NCBI GenBank assembly: GCA_937885735.1
Contig: CALABN010000242.1
Location: 1 to 6,567, forward strand
DNA from: an uncultured Bacteroidota bacterium
GTDB lineage: Bacteria; Bacteroidota; Bacteroidia; Bacteroidales; SZUA-534
Direction: 5' to 3'
Length of the DNA stretch: 6,567 nt
Every line of letters starts with the position of its first letter. The first letter of the stretch is position 1. Both the position numbers and the translations under genes were made by a program. The notes beneath the pieces were generated by a model, which searched no databases, was not told the DNA's origin, and saw only the letters and a program-made list of their open reading frames with translations. Below, piece by piece: positions 6,376-6,567 of the stretch.

Positions 6376-6567
6376 GCTCTATATACATATTTAACACCTG
6401 ATATTGCTAATCATATTCATAAGTTTGATAGAGGTTATGACTTATTAGTAAACATTTGGGGTGCAGATCACCATGGATATATCCCAAGAATGAAAGCTGC
6501 TATGCAAGCATTAGGTTACAACCAAGATAATCTAGAAGTAGATATCTGCCAAATGGTTAGAATGGTA
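6376..6567 (+). CDS. argS: Arginyl-tRNA synthetase, internal fragment of the catalytic domain
   Basis: ArgRS is the class I synthetase that charges tRNA-Arg with arginine. The plus-strand frame from 6376 to the window end encodes 64 residues without a stop. They read [13 protein letters not shown], then [30 protein letters not shown], then [12 protein letters not shown]. The [15 protein letters not shown] block is characteristic of ArgS and lies in the Rossmann catalytic domain shortly before the KMSK loop, which would follow just outside the window. The HIGH motif and the N-terminal Add1 domain should lie upstream but are absent: the frame hits TGA at 6364-6366, and the family match starts only at about 6376. 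The sequence style suggests a low-GC Firmicute or Mollicute relative. It is a gene fragment starting at a sequence join, not a complete gene. Confidence 0.9.

Noticed and set aside
5688..6567. A new defence or mobile system formed by the repeat protein plus argS
   Set aside because: Both genes are truncated at the same point and argS is a housekeeping fragment, so their adjacency is probably an artefact and not a functional pairing.

Overview
The window is dominated by one coherent block, roughly 412-5670. It carries the end of a Bacteroidetes-type division and cell wall (dcw) cluster, all on the minus strand. In transcription order it reads murG, murC, ftsQ, ftsA, ftsZ. Spacing is operon-like: a 4-base overlap, then gaps of 6, 2 and about 19 bases. 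Gene order, the Bacteroidetes form of FtsQ and the lack of clear Shine-Dalgarno sequences point to a Bacteroidales-like organism. MurG makes lipid II, MurC adds the first amino acid of the stem peptide, FtsQ is the membrane divisome protein, FtsA anchors the Z-ring and FtsZ forms it.

The flanks do not fit this genome. At 1-360 (minus) is the start of a Clostridia-like lipoprotein gene behind a textbook AGGAGGG ribosome binding site. It abuts an FtsZ that stops matching its family after about 128 residues, just past the GGGTGTG loop. Upstream of murG, where Bacteroidetes usually have ftsW, there is a short intergenic stretch with two small hairpins (5484-5675). The sequence then becomes very AT-rich. 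This part (5688-6374, minus) encodes a 5'-truncated protein with a KYGVDN motif and W-centred repeats of about 19 residues, resembling phage endonuclease-associated proteins, and it ends in a hairpin terminator. From 6376 to the right edge (plus) lies an internal fragment of arginyl-tRNA synthetase of low-GC Firmicute type.

The simplest reading is a chimeric contig with DNA from three or four sources. Joins lie near 412-420 and 6372-6378, and probably at 5660-5680. Two real, normally essential genes (ftsZ, argS) are cut mid-domain at the outer joins. This argues against a natural insertion or a new biological system. The dcw block itself looks intact and ordinary. The repeat-rich protein and the intergenic element are the only parts with some biological novelty.
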